Assembly (NCBI GenBank): GCA_022984795.1 | Contig: JALIHJ010000050.1 | Span: 124,001-188,000, forward strand | Reading direction: 5' to 3' | DNA from: Fabrea salina | Taxonomy: Eukaryota > Ciliophora > Heterotrichea > Heterotrichida > Fabreidae | DNA: 64,000 nucleotides | Shown here: positions 29,605 through 38,307 of the stretch, one piece after another | How the letters are laid out: every line of letters starts with the position of its first letter | How positions within the stretch are numbered: the stretch's first letter is position 1 | Notes under the pieces: generated by a model | Told to the model about the DNA's origin: nothing | Databases searched by the model: none | Seen by the model: only the letters and a program-made list of their open reading frames with translations | Made by a program: the position numbers and the translations under genes

Positions 29605-30907
29605 CAGGCTTTTCTTCTAAGTAAGGTCTAAAGACCAACATAAGGAACGAAGGAACTATTGCTACAATGCCAATTAAACCCCAAAGCGCCCAGCAATCCC
29701 TTTCTCCGTCTTCAGGACAGTACTTCGATAAGAGTGCTCCTGCCATTATGCCTGTGACTACAGTGCTTACATGCAAAGGTGCAGCTGCTAAGGACAAAAA
29801 AACTCCTTCTTTGCCTTCCTTTGCAACCTGGAGGGTGTAGTCTGCAAGTCTTGGAGAAGTAATGCCTTCGCCTACTGAAACCACTACTATAAATGCTGCT
29901 ACAGTCCAGTAAGACGCTCCAAACAACAAAGGAATCACTGATAAACTCGAAATAAACGACCCCACCACCAGCAACGAGTAGTGCGTGAAGAAGTAAATGA
30001 GGTAAGTAGTTGCTGGAATCGAAACTAAAATAGTAATGTTAGCCAAGGCTTGCATGTACCCAAAGTGAGCGTCTTCTTCAATGTCTCTGTACATGTAAAT
30101 AGGCAAAGTAACGTCAGCGTGCTTCTGCACTGACTTAACTATAACAAAAAGCATAGCCAACCCCATAAACTTCCAAAAAGTTTTGCTTTCCAAAACCTCT
30201 TTAGTGTGCTCCCACATAGAAAAGTCAGTTTCTAAGTTTGAGTCTTGCCTCACTAGAAACACCAAACCAATGAAAACAGTTATGATTCCTATTTCTATCA
30301 AAAACAGCAACACAAAGGTCGACTCTTCTGTTCCGTTGAGCGAAATCACTAAGTCAACCGTAAGTCCGGAGAGCGCCGCCCCTGTGTAGTAAGCCATGTA
30401 GAAAAAGGAGAACCCCAAACTCCTAGAAGTAGCTTCTGTATACCTCTTCACAGCCAGTTTAGTTGTAGGGAAGAAAATGCACACTATAATAGGTAGAAAC
30501 AAAATGATTGCAACCAGTTTAACAGCCACTAAAGGCACCACAAGCAACACCACAAAGTTGGCAATCATTAAAACTCCACAAGTGAAGAGATTGGTTCTTG
30601 TGTGGAACCTGTCTGCAAAGTATCCTAGCAAGAAAGAAAACACCAAAGCCAGTAGTCCAAAAACCACAAACAACAACCCAGTTACCACGTCTGACAAGTC
30701 CAGCACTTCTGAAAGATAAATACTTAAAGGAATCAAAAACAAACTTATTGCGTACTGACTCAAAAAAATCATCAAAAGCACAATCCAGTACTCACGGGGC
30801 GAACTAGACAGTTCACTGAAGCTAGACTTGAACCTCTGGAAACTAGACTCTCTGTTGTTTTCTCTGTTAAGTAAAGATTTGTCCTCTGTAAAAGTGTCTT
30901 CTTCCAT
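29597..30907 (-). CDS. MFS-family membrane transporter
   Basis: This 436-aa protein has ~12 hydrophobic spans in two halves, split by a loop near residues 215-240. The N-terminal ~35 residues are charged and cytosolic. The first-half loop FLLGYFADRFHTRTNL is a version of the MFS motif G-x3-D-R. The substrate is unknown. It is not closely similar to the other MFS gene in this window (24069-25460). Its start is 14 bp from the divergent small basic gene. Confidence 0.82.
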   Translation of the reverse strand: MEEDTFTEDKSLLNRENNRESSFQRFKSSFSELSSSPREYWIVLLMIFLSQYAISLFLIPLSIYLSEVLDLSDVVTGLLFVVFGLLALVFSFLLGYFADRFHTRTNLFTCGVLMIANFVVLLVVPLVAVKLVAIILFLPIIVCIFFPTTKLAVKRYTEATSRSLGFSFFYMAYYTGAALSGLTVDLVISLNGTEESTFVLLFLIEIGIITVFIGLVFLVRQDSNLETDFSMWEHTKEVLESKTFWKFMGLAMLFVIVKSVQKHADVTLPIYMYRDIEEDAHFGYMQALANITILVSIPATTYLIYFFTHYSLLVVGSFISSLSVIPLLFGASYWTVAAFIVVVSVGEGITSPRLADYTLQVAKEGKEGVFLSLAAAPLHVSTVVTGIMAGALLSKYCPEDGERDCWALWGLIGIVAIVPSFLMLVFRPYLEEKPVN

Positions 30908-30921
30908 TTATAACACCTATC

Positions 30922-31215
30922 ATGTCCAAAGCCTTGCTCAAAAAGTTACTGCCATCCAAAGAACCCCAAGCTCCTTTGAAGCGGAAACATAATTTCTGGG
31001 AAATCTACACAGAGAAAATCCAAGAAGACATTGACAACCGCCTGCTAAGGAAACAAAAACCCAAACACTCCCAAAAACCACAAAAAGCCAAAGCCAAAAC
31101 AGACCAACTCAACCACGAAGAACTCACCCCAGAAGAAAGGTACCGAAGGAACCTAGAAATTCTTGCCAAGCGGATAAAGCACCCTTCTAATAACATTAAA
31201 ATAGAGTACATCTAA
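30922..31215 (+). CDS. Small basic protein, 97 aa, unknown
   Basis: Lys-rich with a helical C-terminus (TPEERYRRNLEILAKRI) and a disordered Lys/Gln middle. No family is recognised. The last base of its TAA is the first base of the next gene's ATG (TAATG), a 1-nt overlap on the same strand. Confidence 0.6.
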   Translation: MSKALLKKLLPSKEPQAPLKRKHNFWEIYTEKIQEDIDNRLLRKQKPKHSQKPQKAKAKTDQLNHEELTPEERYRRNLEILAKRIKHPSNNIKIEYI

Positions 31216-31838
31216 TGGTTGAAGTCCAAGAAAACATCCAAGAAAGAATAGAAAAAGCCTACAAAGAAATACACGAACTCCAAGCAACTGAAAGAAAGTC
31301 CAACGTGATGATCCTTTTCAAGGACAAAGAAATCTGCAGCCTCAAAGACCAACTCCAAGAACTAGAACAACAAATCAAACTAAACAAGTCCACTTACGCC
31401 AAAAGCAACGTCCAAACTGCACTTATGCACCCCCTCGTCAACGAAGAGTTCGAAAACATCAGAGCCGAAATACTTGACCTGAACGACAAAGTCTCAGTGC
31501 TCCAAATGGACAACCACTTTAAAAAACACGGAGACAACAACCCACCCTCTGAACTCAACCGACTCATCAAGTTCCTTGAAAAAGAAAGCAGTGAACTCAG
31601 CAACGAAATCAGCGAAAGCAAAATAGAAACCCTGAAAACAGAAAACGAGAAACACAAAACACACATTAAAGAGCTCCAAACTAAACTTAAAGAAAACACT
31701 GCACTCATCAACCACTACGAACAAGACATAGACCAAGTGCAAGACGCTGTTTTGGACCTCCAAAGCAAAATCAAAGAAGCCGAAACTGAACTAGAAAACT
31801 TGAGGAAAGAAGAGTCCAAGTCGAGAAGAAGGAACTAA
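31215..31838 (+). CDS. Coiled-coil protein, 207 aa
   Basis: The protein is almost wholly coiled coil (about residues 5-60 and 85-200), with a short break around PLVNEEF and an N/P-rich gap. The pattern of heptads, with a long final helix, is faintly like WTAP-type proteins of the m6A writer complex, but I would not assign that. The 1-nt overlap with the preceding gene and 6 bp to the YEATS gene show how tightly the strand is packed. Confidence 0.7.
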   Translation: MVEVQENIQERIEKAYKEIHELQATERKSNVMILFKDKEICSLKDQLQELEQQIKLNKSTYAKSNVQTALMHPLVNEEFENIRAEILDLNDKVSVLQMDNHFKKHGDNNPPSELNRLIKFLEKESSELSNEISESKIETLKTENEKHKTHIKELQTKLKENTALINHYEQDIDQVQDAVLDLQSKIKEAETELENLRKEESKSRRRN

Positions 31839-31844
31839 TAATAA

Positions 31845-32510
31845 ATGGAAAGAACCAAAACTGTAGTTAAAAAAGGAATAGTTTACGGAAGCATGAGCTT
31901 CTACCAAGGAAAAAAGGCAGACGAACACAACTCCCACAAGTGGGCTTGCTACGTAAGGGGTTCTGACGACGAAGACATAAGCACCTACGTCAAAAAAGTA
32001 GTTTTCCAACTCCACCCTAGTTTTTCCAACCCCACTCGTAGTATAGAAAAACCTCCTTTTGAAATACACGAAACAGGCTGGGGCGAGTTTGAAATAGTTA
32101 TTCAGCTGCACTTCTACGACCCCCGTGAAAAACGACTAGACATTCCTCACTTGCTCCAGTTGTACCCTAAACAGCCAGGGTCTTCCCAGTCAACTAAGAA
32201 ACCTGTAGTTTCAGAACACTACGATGAAATCATCTTCACTGACCCTTACCCTGAGTTCTACCAAAAACTCACTGCTGGCGAAGGCACTCCTCCTGACACA
32301 CAACTCCTCGAAAGTTCTTTCCACCAAGAACTCAAGCTCCACTATTCGAACCACAGCGACTCAGCAATGCTCAAAATGCTGGAGGACGCCTACAGCTTCA
32401 TTAAGCAAGAAGCCAACGAAATGAGGGACAAACTCCGAAAAGCTGACTTAGAAATACAAAACTCAAGAAGTGAATTAAGAGAAGAAGAAAAAAAAGCAAG
32501 AGAAGGTTAA
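31845..32510 (+). CDS. YEATS4: YEATS-domain chromatin reader, GAS41-like
   Basis: This 221-aa protein has an N-terminal YEATS domain (about residues 8-140): GIVYGSMSFY, the HKWACYVRG strand, the VVFQLHPSF strand, the PPFEIHETGWGEF loop that forms the acyl-lysine pocket, and LHFYDP. A C-terminal coiled coil follows (~175-221). Size and layout match GAS41/Yaf9, shared by the NuA4 and SWR1-type complexes, which read acetylated histone H3 and deposit H2A.Z. The YEATS pocket residues H, W and G are kept, so acyl-lysine binding is likely. Confidence 0.92.
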   Translation: MERTKTVVKKGIVYGSMSFYQGKKADEHNSHKWACYVRGSDDEDISTYVKKVVFQLHPSFSNPTRSIEKPPFEIHETGWGEFEIVIQLHFYDPREKRLDIPHLLQLYPKQPGSSQSTKKPVVSEHYDEIIFTDPYPEFYQKLTAGEGTPPDTQLLESSFHQELKLHYSNHSDSAMLKMLEDAYSFIKQEANEMRDKLRKADLEIQNSRSELREEEKKAREG

Positions 32511-32525
32511 TTAATTTCGTTAAAG

Positions 32526-32795
32526 ATGGGTTCGATGTGCTCAGAAGAACTTTTGAACTGTAAAGAAATTACTACTGACAAAAACCCTCAGGGAGACTTT
32601 GAGAGTTCTGAGTCCCAAACCAAACAACTTGCAGAGATTGGCTTTTTGCTGAACCTTGCAGAACAAAGAGTCGACTCAAAACAACCCTGTAAAAAAGATG
32701 TGCTTGTAGTAAGCACTCCTAAGTGCAGTGTCATGAAAAGACAAGAGTTCCCTAACTACAGAAAACCAAGAGTTAAGTCTAGAAACTTAAGGTAA
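32526..32795 (+). CDS. Small protein with predicted N-myristoylation/palmitoylation site
   Basis: An 89-aa protein starting MGSMCSEE, where Gly2 and Cys5 could carry myristate and palmitate. The middle is acidic and polar, and the tail is basic. No domain is recognised. Its last 9 bp overlap the 3' end of the hidden twin-CX9C gene on the other strand, including both stop codons. Confidence 0.6.
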   Translation: MGSMCSEELLNCKEITTDKNPQGDFESSESQTKQLAEIGFLLNLAEQRVDSKQPCKKDVLVVSTPKCSVMKRQEFPNYRKPRVKSRNLR

Positions 32796-32942
32796 ATAGT
32801 TACTTAACCGCACACACTTGCCCAACTCCTTAAAGTAAGTTTTGCACTCCTGAGTCTTGTTTCCAGAGTTCTCAATGCAGGTTTCTAAGGACTTGTACTG
32901 CTCAGGGCACTTCTCAACTAGGTTCTGAAGACCAGACTCCAT
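32787..32942 (-). CDS. Twin CX9C (CHCH-type) small mitochondrial protein
   Basis: This 51-aa open frame is below usual ORF cut-offs. It has exactly two CX9C motifs, C12-x9-C22 and C33-x9-C43, the hallmark of CHCH proteins. These are imported by Mia40 into the mitochondrial intermembrane space and fold into a disulfide-locked helical hairpin. Helix-forming residues fill both spacers. Relatives include COX17/COX19/CMC-type assembly factors and small complex I subunits, and I cannot choose among them. It fills an otherwise empty spacer, starts with ATG and ends in TAA, overlapping the convergent neighbour by 9 bp. Confidence 0.8.
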   Translation of the reverse strand: MESGLQNLVEKCPEQYKSLETCIENSGNKTQECKTYFKELGKCVRLSNYLP

Positions 32943-33008
32943 ACTTTACAAGTCGCGTTGGACATATTGACGAACTAATGTTTCTTAACAGCTAGATTCC
33001 TTATAAAA

Positions 33009-33527
33009 ATGCAACGCGCCAAACAAAGAAGGTCGCAAACCCTCACAGTAAACTTCAACACAAACAACTTCAAACACCCAACGAAGCCAGTAAGTGCCTT
33101 CAAGGTTTTTGCAATCAACAAAAGGAAAGAGTCTTTTCTTTCCTTAGAAGAGTGCAAGCCTCTCTGGAAGTCCCTTCCCAAAGACCAAAAAACTCCTTGT
33201 GAAGCAGTTTCCAAAACCCTTAACTCGCAGTACAACAAAGTAGTTCTTCTTTCTAAACAAAAAGTTGCTTTGGAACAAAAACTAAAAGAAGTCCAGGAAG
33301 CCCTAGACTCTGCCCAAACCAGCTACTCCACTGCCAGGGACTTCTATAGCACTGAAGCTCGCAAGTATAAAAGTGCCTTTGCCTTTTATATCCGCGAAAC
33401 CCACAAAAAGTACTCAGGAAGCTCTCGCAAAGAAAAGTTCAACAAAATCTTTGGTGACTGGACTCAGATGACTGAAACCCAAAAAGCTCCTTACTTCAAA
33501 AAGGCTGCTAGAAGAAACCTTAATTAA
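33009..33527 (+). CDS. Protein with two HMG boxes
   Basis: This 172-aa basic protein has two HMG-box-like domains: about residues 22-75 (HPTKPVSAFKVFAINKRKE, then LWKSLPKDQKTP) and about 117-170 (YKSAFAFYIRETHKKY, then IFGDWTQMTETQKAPYFKKA). A coiled-coil linker joins them (~75-115). The boxes keep the pattern of a Pro/aromatic start and a W-x-x-(L/M)-x-x-x-x-K end. It is likely a nuclear or mitochondrial DNA-bending protein of the HMGB/TFAM kind; no targeting signal is clear. The convergent ferlin gene's stop lies 2 bp away. Confidence 0.8.
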   Translation: MQRAKQRRSQTLTVNFNTNNFKHPTKPVSAFKVFAINKRKESFLSLEECKPLWKSLPKDQKTPCEAVSKTLNSQYNKVVLLSKQKVALEQKLKEVQEALDSAQTSYSTARDFYSTEARKYKSAFAFYIRETHKKYSGSSRKEKFNKIFGDWTQMTETQKAPYFKKAARRNLN

Positions 33528-33529
33528 GT

Positions 33530-36500
33530 TTAGTTTAACACAACAAATAGCACCAAAGTAACCGACACTGCTAAAAGCATGCAGCACATTAAAGCTATGT
33601 AGTTTTTGTACTTAAACGTTGCAGAGGCCAACTTAGAGTTTACTTGGTCTATCTCTTGTTTGACCTCTTTAAACGAACGTCCTGTTTCAGGTGGGTGCAA
33701 GGGCGGGTCTCTGTTGGGGGGATCTCTTCCTCTGCCTACAGGCGAGTTTTCAGCTCCTTCTACCAGTAAGAGACTTCCTTCTATTTCAACTCTAGCTACT
33801 TCTAAGTCTGCGTTTTTGACACTGAAAAAGGGAAACCACTCCTTCGGAAGCACTTGTTTGTTCAGCAGTCTCTGTGCTTCCCAGTAAACGTCACTCAAGT
33901 CTATATGGAGAACCCCTATAGGGTTTTCTGGATCTAAAAGTTCTAAGGTTAACAGGGGGTCTGGGCAAGGAAGCTGGACTTGAAACTTGAACCTCCAGTT
34001 AAACTCTGCAGACTCCAAGGCATCCGTGTGGGTGTCTGTGACTTCTTCAAGCAGCTCTCCGTAGTTGTCCAGAATCACTCCTTTCACCCTTAAGTCTGCT
34101 TTTTTGTGGTTGATTTCCTGGAGTCTCCAGACCACTATTCTTAGTTCAAAAGTTTTCTGCGAAAAGTCGGGCAAAGACTCCTGTTGGGTTGTTTTGGCTT
34201 CTTCTGGGTCAAGCAACTCAGCCCACAAGTACAAGTATCCCTCTTCACCAGTTTCTGTGCTTATAGTTCTTTTTTCAATAGGAATTTCACTTAGTCCTGA
34301 AGCTTTTAAACTTTGGTACTGTTTGTTGTGCCACCTAGACTCAATGTTTATTTCATTGGAGCCTATGAGTTGGTCTTCTCCAGAGTCTACTTTGTTCCAA
34401 AAGTTTATTTTCAAAAAGCAGTCGTTGGGCAGCTTGGCTTCATGTTTGAAACAAGAGTTTATCTCAGAACTCTCGTACACCTGGGACTCTACTTGGGTAC
34501 TTTGTGAAGTGACTGTTAAGTAGTACCTGCAGTTTTCAGCGTTGAGTACTGAAAGCTTTTCTACTCTTAAAATGTTCAGTCTGATTGTTATGTTTTCAGT
34601 GTAGTTTCTTTTGATTTCTTCTAGCAACTCACCTCCACCCTTGTAAACAACCTTCATGCTGCAGTTAATCAGCCCTGCTTCTATGAGGTTCCCGTTCTCC
34701 AGAAGTCTTTTGAGTGCAAAAGTTTCAAAAGGCACTCCCCAGTTGTACTCTTCTTCAAAGCTTCTGTCAAGTTGGCGCCTCGAAAAAGCTTTGCTTGAAA
34801 ACCCTGGCCACTTTAAGGTCTTTAGTTCCGAAGAACTTTCTTCTGATTCTCCGCCAATGTTTATAATGCTTTGGTTAGTTGTTTGGTTCCCGTTAAGAAT
34901 CCTGTCAACGTAGTCTTTTGAAAAGCTCTGTTCAAGCACTTTGGGGGTACCTTGAGTAAAGAAGTAGTTCTGGACTTCACTGGTTTGGCTAACCCAGGGG
35001 TAGTAGTTTCCTAAGTTAACAGACACTGCCCCCACAAACTTGTTTTGAACCATGCCTTTTTCAAAAACCTTAATTACAGCACATGGACTGTACAGGGGCT
35101 CCTCCAAAACACCCAAGTCTACTTCCAAGACTTCAAGAAAGTTATGACTACTAGACTCCTCGCTTCCATAGTGGTACCCTACTTTAGTGTCCACCACTGA
35201 GTTGCCTGCACTTACTCTTACAAAAGGATTCTTCACTGAGACAAGTCCAAACTTATTGATTTTCCTCGTGCCTATAATAAGTACTCTCAGCTTGCAGTTA
35301 ATAAGTTTGTGCTTTGGAAAGCTGAACTGGGGAATCTTGTGCACTCTAGACTTCAGAGGAAAGTTCAAAAAAGAAACCAGCACCCTAGGTTTGATTCTGG
35401 AGTTCGAGTTAAGTTGCACCCAGTCAGGCCTGTCAAAGTCCTCAGCTACCTTCAGAGCTTCTAAAGAACACTCAAAATGGCCCAGAAGTTCATCTTGCTT
35501 TGGAAAAGGATTGTAGTTCCACAAGTCCATAGCTAAGCAAGTGCACTCTTTTAAGTTGCTTGGCAAGTCAATTCTCCAAGCTAGCATTTGATTCCACTGG
35601 GGGTTTAAACTTTCGTATATAGTTTTGGTCGCTTTGCACACTCCGTTAACTGAGAAAGTCAAGTAGGGGTCAGAAAGGCCTCCTATGTCTGAGATCTGGA
35701 TGTTTTGGGCCTGGTAAACCAAAACCCTTACTTCAAAAGGTCTATAGCTTATTTGGTGCATTTCAGGCCGGAAGTACCTCAGCTTACCTATAACCGATAT
35801 GTTGAGTCTGAACAGCCCAGACCCAATGAGTTGTTTTTTAGAGTCTTCTTGTGTAGGGTCCATAAACTTAGTGAACTGCCTCCACTCTGGTTTTTGTGGA
35901 AAATGCTCCAACAAGCTTACTGCAGAGTACTCTATAAACCCCAAAAGACATTCAACTGAGTTTTTAGTGCAGTAAACCTTTAAAAGTACTTTAGGGACTT
36001 GGTAAGGGTCCTCAGGGAGTTCTAGCATCCACTCAGGGAGTTTTGCGTACTTTCCCCACAACCACCTGTAGTTACTTCCTTGCATGTAAGTAGTGCTGAA
36101 CTTGCACCAGCCAATCTGGATTTCTAGTTTTAAGTCTTCTTTAGTTTGGAACCCAGCAAGTTCATGTAACTCCATCCAGACCAAGTAGTTTTTAGAAGGG
36201 GGCTCGTTTGCGTCATTGCATTCTTGAGAAGTGTGCAGGGGTTCAGAGGTCTTGACCAAGCACGCTGAAACAAGTATTCTTCCTGCGTAAATTTCTTTGG
36301 ACTCTCCAGTGTACAAGTTTAGCCACTGGGGTTGTGTGTGAACTTTTTTAAGTTCTAAGTGGTTGATTCTAGTTGTGTCTAGAAGTTGGTCTTCAGAGTA
36401 CCTTTGAGAAAAGTAAACTTTTATAGACACTTCTTTTGCCATGCTGGGTTTGAAAAAGGGAATAAGCAGTTGCTCGTTCCAAACGGGACTAAAAGAGTTC

Positions 36501-37051
36501 CTTGAAGTTTTAGTTCTACTGGTGAAGTCGCCAAGTGTAGCTGTTAAGTATATATTGCACTCCATCTGCATAAATATTTTCTGCACTTGGCCTTTGTAAA
36601 CATTGAGTTTTAACTGGTAAGGTTCGAAGTTGTTAACTCCTAGAATGGAGTTGTTTTCTTCCAAAAACAAACTTTTAGAAAAGGTTTCGCCTTGTTTAAA
36701 GACTCCCACTGAAAGCTTAGTAAGTCCCACTACACTTTGTTTCTTTGTTAAGGCGCACCACTGGTCTTTGATTTGGTGACCAATTGCACTGTAAACTTCT
36801 TTAATGCTTAGTTTGAACTTCCCAGTGCCAACTACTGCCACTTGAATATACTCTTCAGAGTACTGCTCAAAAGACATTCTCAAGTTCTCGAAAGCAATAG
36901 TTTCGCAGATGAACCCTGAAGAGCCCTTGAAGTGTTTGGTCCTAGCACTTTTTTTGAGGCACTTCACAGTGAACCTAAAACTCCTTTCACAAGCTAAGTC
37001 TTTAAACTCGAGCAAGTTAACTACTACTCTAAAATTTAAGTCCCGCTCCAT
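33530..37051 (-). CDS. Ferlin-like multi-C2 membrane protein
   Basis: This 1173-aa protein has a series of C2 domains (at least four or five can be seen, including about residues 155-270, 425-560, 595-720 and 850-960) and a single C-terminal membrane span (~1150-1171) with almost no lumenal tail. The domain near residue 430 has FEVRVLVYQAQNIQ, GGLSDPYLTFSVNG and LNPQWNQML, the classic C2 core of ferlins. Ferlins drive Ca2+-triggered membrane fusion and repair. In ciliates that would suit granule discharge or wound healing. The length is shorter than animal ferlins (~2000 aa). Confidence 0.85.
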   Translation of the reverse strand: MERDLNFRVVVNLLEFKDLACERSFRFTVKCLKKSARTKHFKGSSGFICETIAFENLRMSFEQYSEEYIQVAVVGTGKFKLSIKEVYSAIGHQIKDQWCALTKKQSVVGLTKLSVGVFKQGETFSKSLFLEENNSILGVNNFEPYQLKLNVYKGQVQKIFMQMECNIYLTATLGDFTSRTKTSRNSFSPVWNEQLLIPFFKPSMAKEVSIKVYFSQRYSEDQLLDTTRINHLELKKVHTQPQWLNLYTGESKEIYAGRILVSACLVKTSEPLHTSQECNDANEPPSKNYLVWMELHELAGFQTKEDLKLEIQIGWCKFSTTYMQGSNYRWLWGKYAKLPEWMLELPEDPYQVPKVLLKVYCTKNSVECLLGFIEYSAVSLLEHFPQKPEWRQFTKFMDPTQEDSKKQLIGSGLFRLNISVIGKLRYFRPEMHQISYRPFEVRVLVYQAQNIQISDIGGLSDPYLTFSVNGVCKATKTIYESLNPQWNQMLAWRIDLPSNLKECTCLAMDLWNYNPFPKQDELLGHFECSLEALKVAEDFDRPDWVQLNSNSRIKPRVLVSFLNFPLKSRVHKIPQFSFPKHKLINCKLRVLIIGTRKINKFGLVSVKNPFVRVSAGNSVVDTKVGYHYGSEESSSHNFLEVLEVDLGVLEEPLYSPCAVIKVFEKGMVQNKFVGAVSVNLGNYYPWVSQTSEVQNYFFTQGTPKVLEQSFSKDYVDRILNGNQTTNQSIINIGGESEESSSELKTLKWPGFSSKAFSRRQLDRSFEEEYNWGVPFETFALKRLLENGNLIEAGLINCSMKVVYKGGGELLEEIKRNYTENITIRLNILRVEKLSVLNAENCRYYLTVTSQSTQVESQVYESSEINSCFKHEAKLPNDCFLKINFWNKVDSGEDQLIGSNEINIESRWHNKQYQSLKASGLSEIPIEKRTISTETGEEGYLYLWAELLDPEEAKTTQQESLPDFSQKTFELRIVVWRLQEINHKKADLRVKGVILDNYGELLEEVTDTHTDALESAEFNWRFKFQVQLPCPDPLLTLELLDPENPIGVLHIDLSDVYWEAQRLLNKQVLPKEWFPFFSVKNADLEVARVEIEGSLLLVEGAENSPVGRGRDPPNRDPPLHPPETGRSFKEVKQEIDQVNSKLASATFKYKNYIALMCCMLLAVSVTLVLFVVLN

Positions 37052-37055
37052 TATG

Positions 37056-38300
37056 TTAAGTGATTATTGTTGAAATAGTGGAGTAAACTCCCATCAAGCC
37101 AAGCACTACACTTAAAAACCCAGCACTTACTAGCTTTGCTTTGCTGTTTTCAAGCTTGAAGTAAAGAACTCCCGGAATCACAAAAGCTATTGGAACTATC
37201 AAGAAGCCCCCTAAGAAGCTGAAGTACTTTATAGCGTTAGGCACTACCACTGCAATGAACGTTGAGGCGTAAAGGGCTACATAAGTCACTCCGTAGTACA
37301 AAACATAGTTTCTTTCAGACTCTGTGCCACACACTAACTGCTCTACGTTATTCCTGAGTGGAGTCATTTTGAGAGGAACCGCTGCAAGTAAAGTGAAACC
37401 TATCAGGAGTTCAGCAACTATCATGTACCAGTCCGTGCCCCACAAGTACTCCCTTTCTGTAATTAAGTTGGGAGTGTTTGTTCCTAAAGCCAAGTACCCT
37501 GCAGTCCCCATCACTATGTAAAGCAACACACTCAAACCCACTGCCCTGTCTATGACTTTAGTCATTTTCTGGTAACTCTTGTTGGATAACTCTCCGTAAA
37601 TAATCGAAAGTCCTAGTATACCATCAAACGCAAATACACAAATGGTGAACGAGTTAATTAAACTCAGGTCTGTTTTTATGTAGGAGATTTCAACTGCTGA
37701 AGCAGCTAGGTAAGAAGGAAGCTGGACAATCAAAACAACAATGATGTAAAACAGAGCAATTAAGCAAATAGACGAAGCGTACCTTAGAGCTGTCATCTTT
37801 TCAGGAATAGTTAAAGGAGTCAGCACAAGTAAACTTACAACTAAAAGCAAAATAATCCTGGCAGTTTCATAACTCAAGCCTAGGTACTGGATGAAACCCC
37901 CTGCTTGCAGAACGTCTAGAATAAAGCCAGCAGCCAAGACCTGGTACACACACAGAACTCCAAAGGAGAACCCAATGAAGCACAACTCTATAGTTCTGCG
38001 GCCACCCTCGCCTAGGAGCTTCTTAACAGTGCCTGAGTAGTTGTACACTTGGGTTTGGTCGTGTGCTTTAATCAGCACTCTGTAGTAAAAAGCAAAGATC
38101 ACTGCGCCCAGCAAAAGCATCACTATTCCCCCAATAAGCCCTGTTTTACTGAAGACGTACGGAATTGAAAGAAGTCCCGCCCCCATTGAGTTTGCACAAA
38201 GTGTAAGGATCGAAGACCTAACTGACCCTGGCTCTAAGTAACTCGACTTAGACTCCTTTCCAAGTAGTGACTCTTTCATTTCCTCGCTTGATCGCATCAT
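37056..38300 (-). CDS. AAAP-family amino-acid transporter (SLC38-like), copy 1
   Basis: This 414-aa protein has ~11 hydrophobic spans and the AAAP start signature SVRSSILTLCANSMGAGLLSIPYVF, where the small-residue break lines the substrate site. The N-terminal ~30 residues are charged. It is a probable proton- or sodium-coupled neutral amino-acid carrier. Its neighbour at 38308-39549 is a paralogue: same length, same order of motifs (LTLCSSTLGPGFLTLPFAF; TPQVITNRPYYWGTDWW versus TPNLITEREYLWGTDWY), 7 bp apart on the same strand. That points to tandem duplication. Confidence 0.9.
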   Translation of the reverse strand: MMRSSEEMKESLLGKESKSSYLEPGSVRSSILTLCANSMGAGLLSIPYVFSKTGLIGGIVMLLLGAVIFAFYYRVLIKAHDQTQVYNYSGTVKKLLGEGGRRTIELCFIGFSFGVLCVYQVLAAGFILDVLQAGGFIQYLGLSYETARIILLLVVSLLVLTPLTIPEKMTALRYASSICLIALFYIIVVLIVQLPSYLAASAVEISYIKTDLSLINSFTICVFAFDGILGLSIIYGELSNKSYQKMTKVIDRAVGLSVLLYIVMGTAGYLALGTNTPNLITEREYLWGTDWYMIVAELLIGFTLLAAVPLKMTPLRNNVEQLVCGTESERNYVLYYGVTYVALYASTFIAVVVPNAIKYFSFLGGFLIVPIAFVIPGVLYFKLENSKAKLVSAGFLSVVLGLMGVYSTISTIIT

Positions 38301-38307
38301 ATTATTA

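Noticed and set aside
31215-31838. Coiled coil as WTAP
   Set aside because: Only a faint heptad similarity, which any coiled coil can show.
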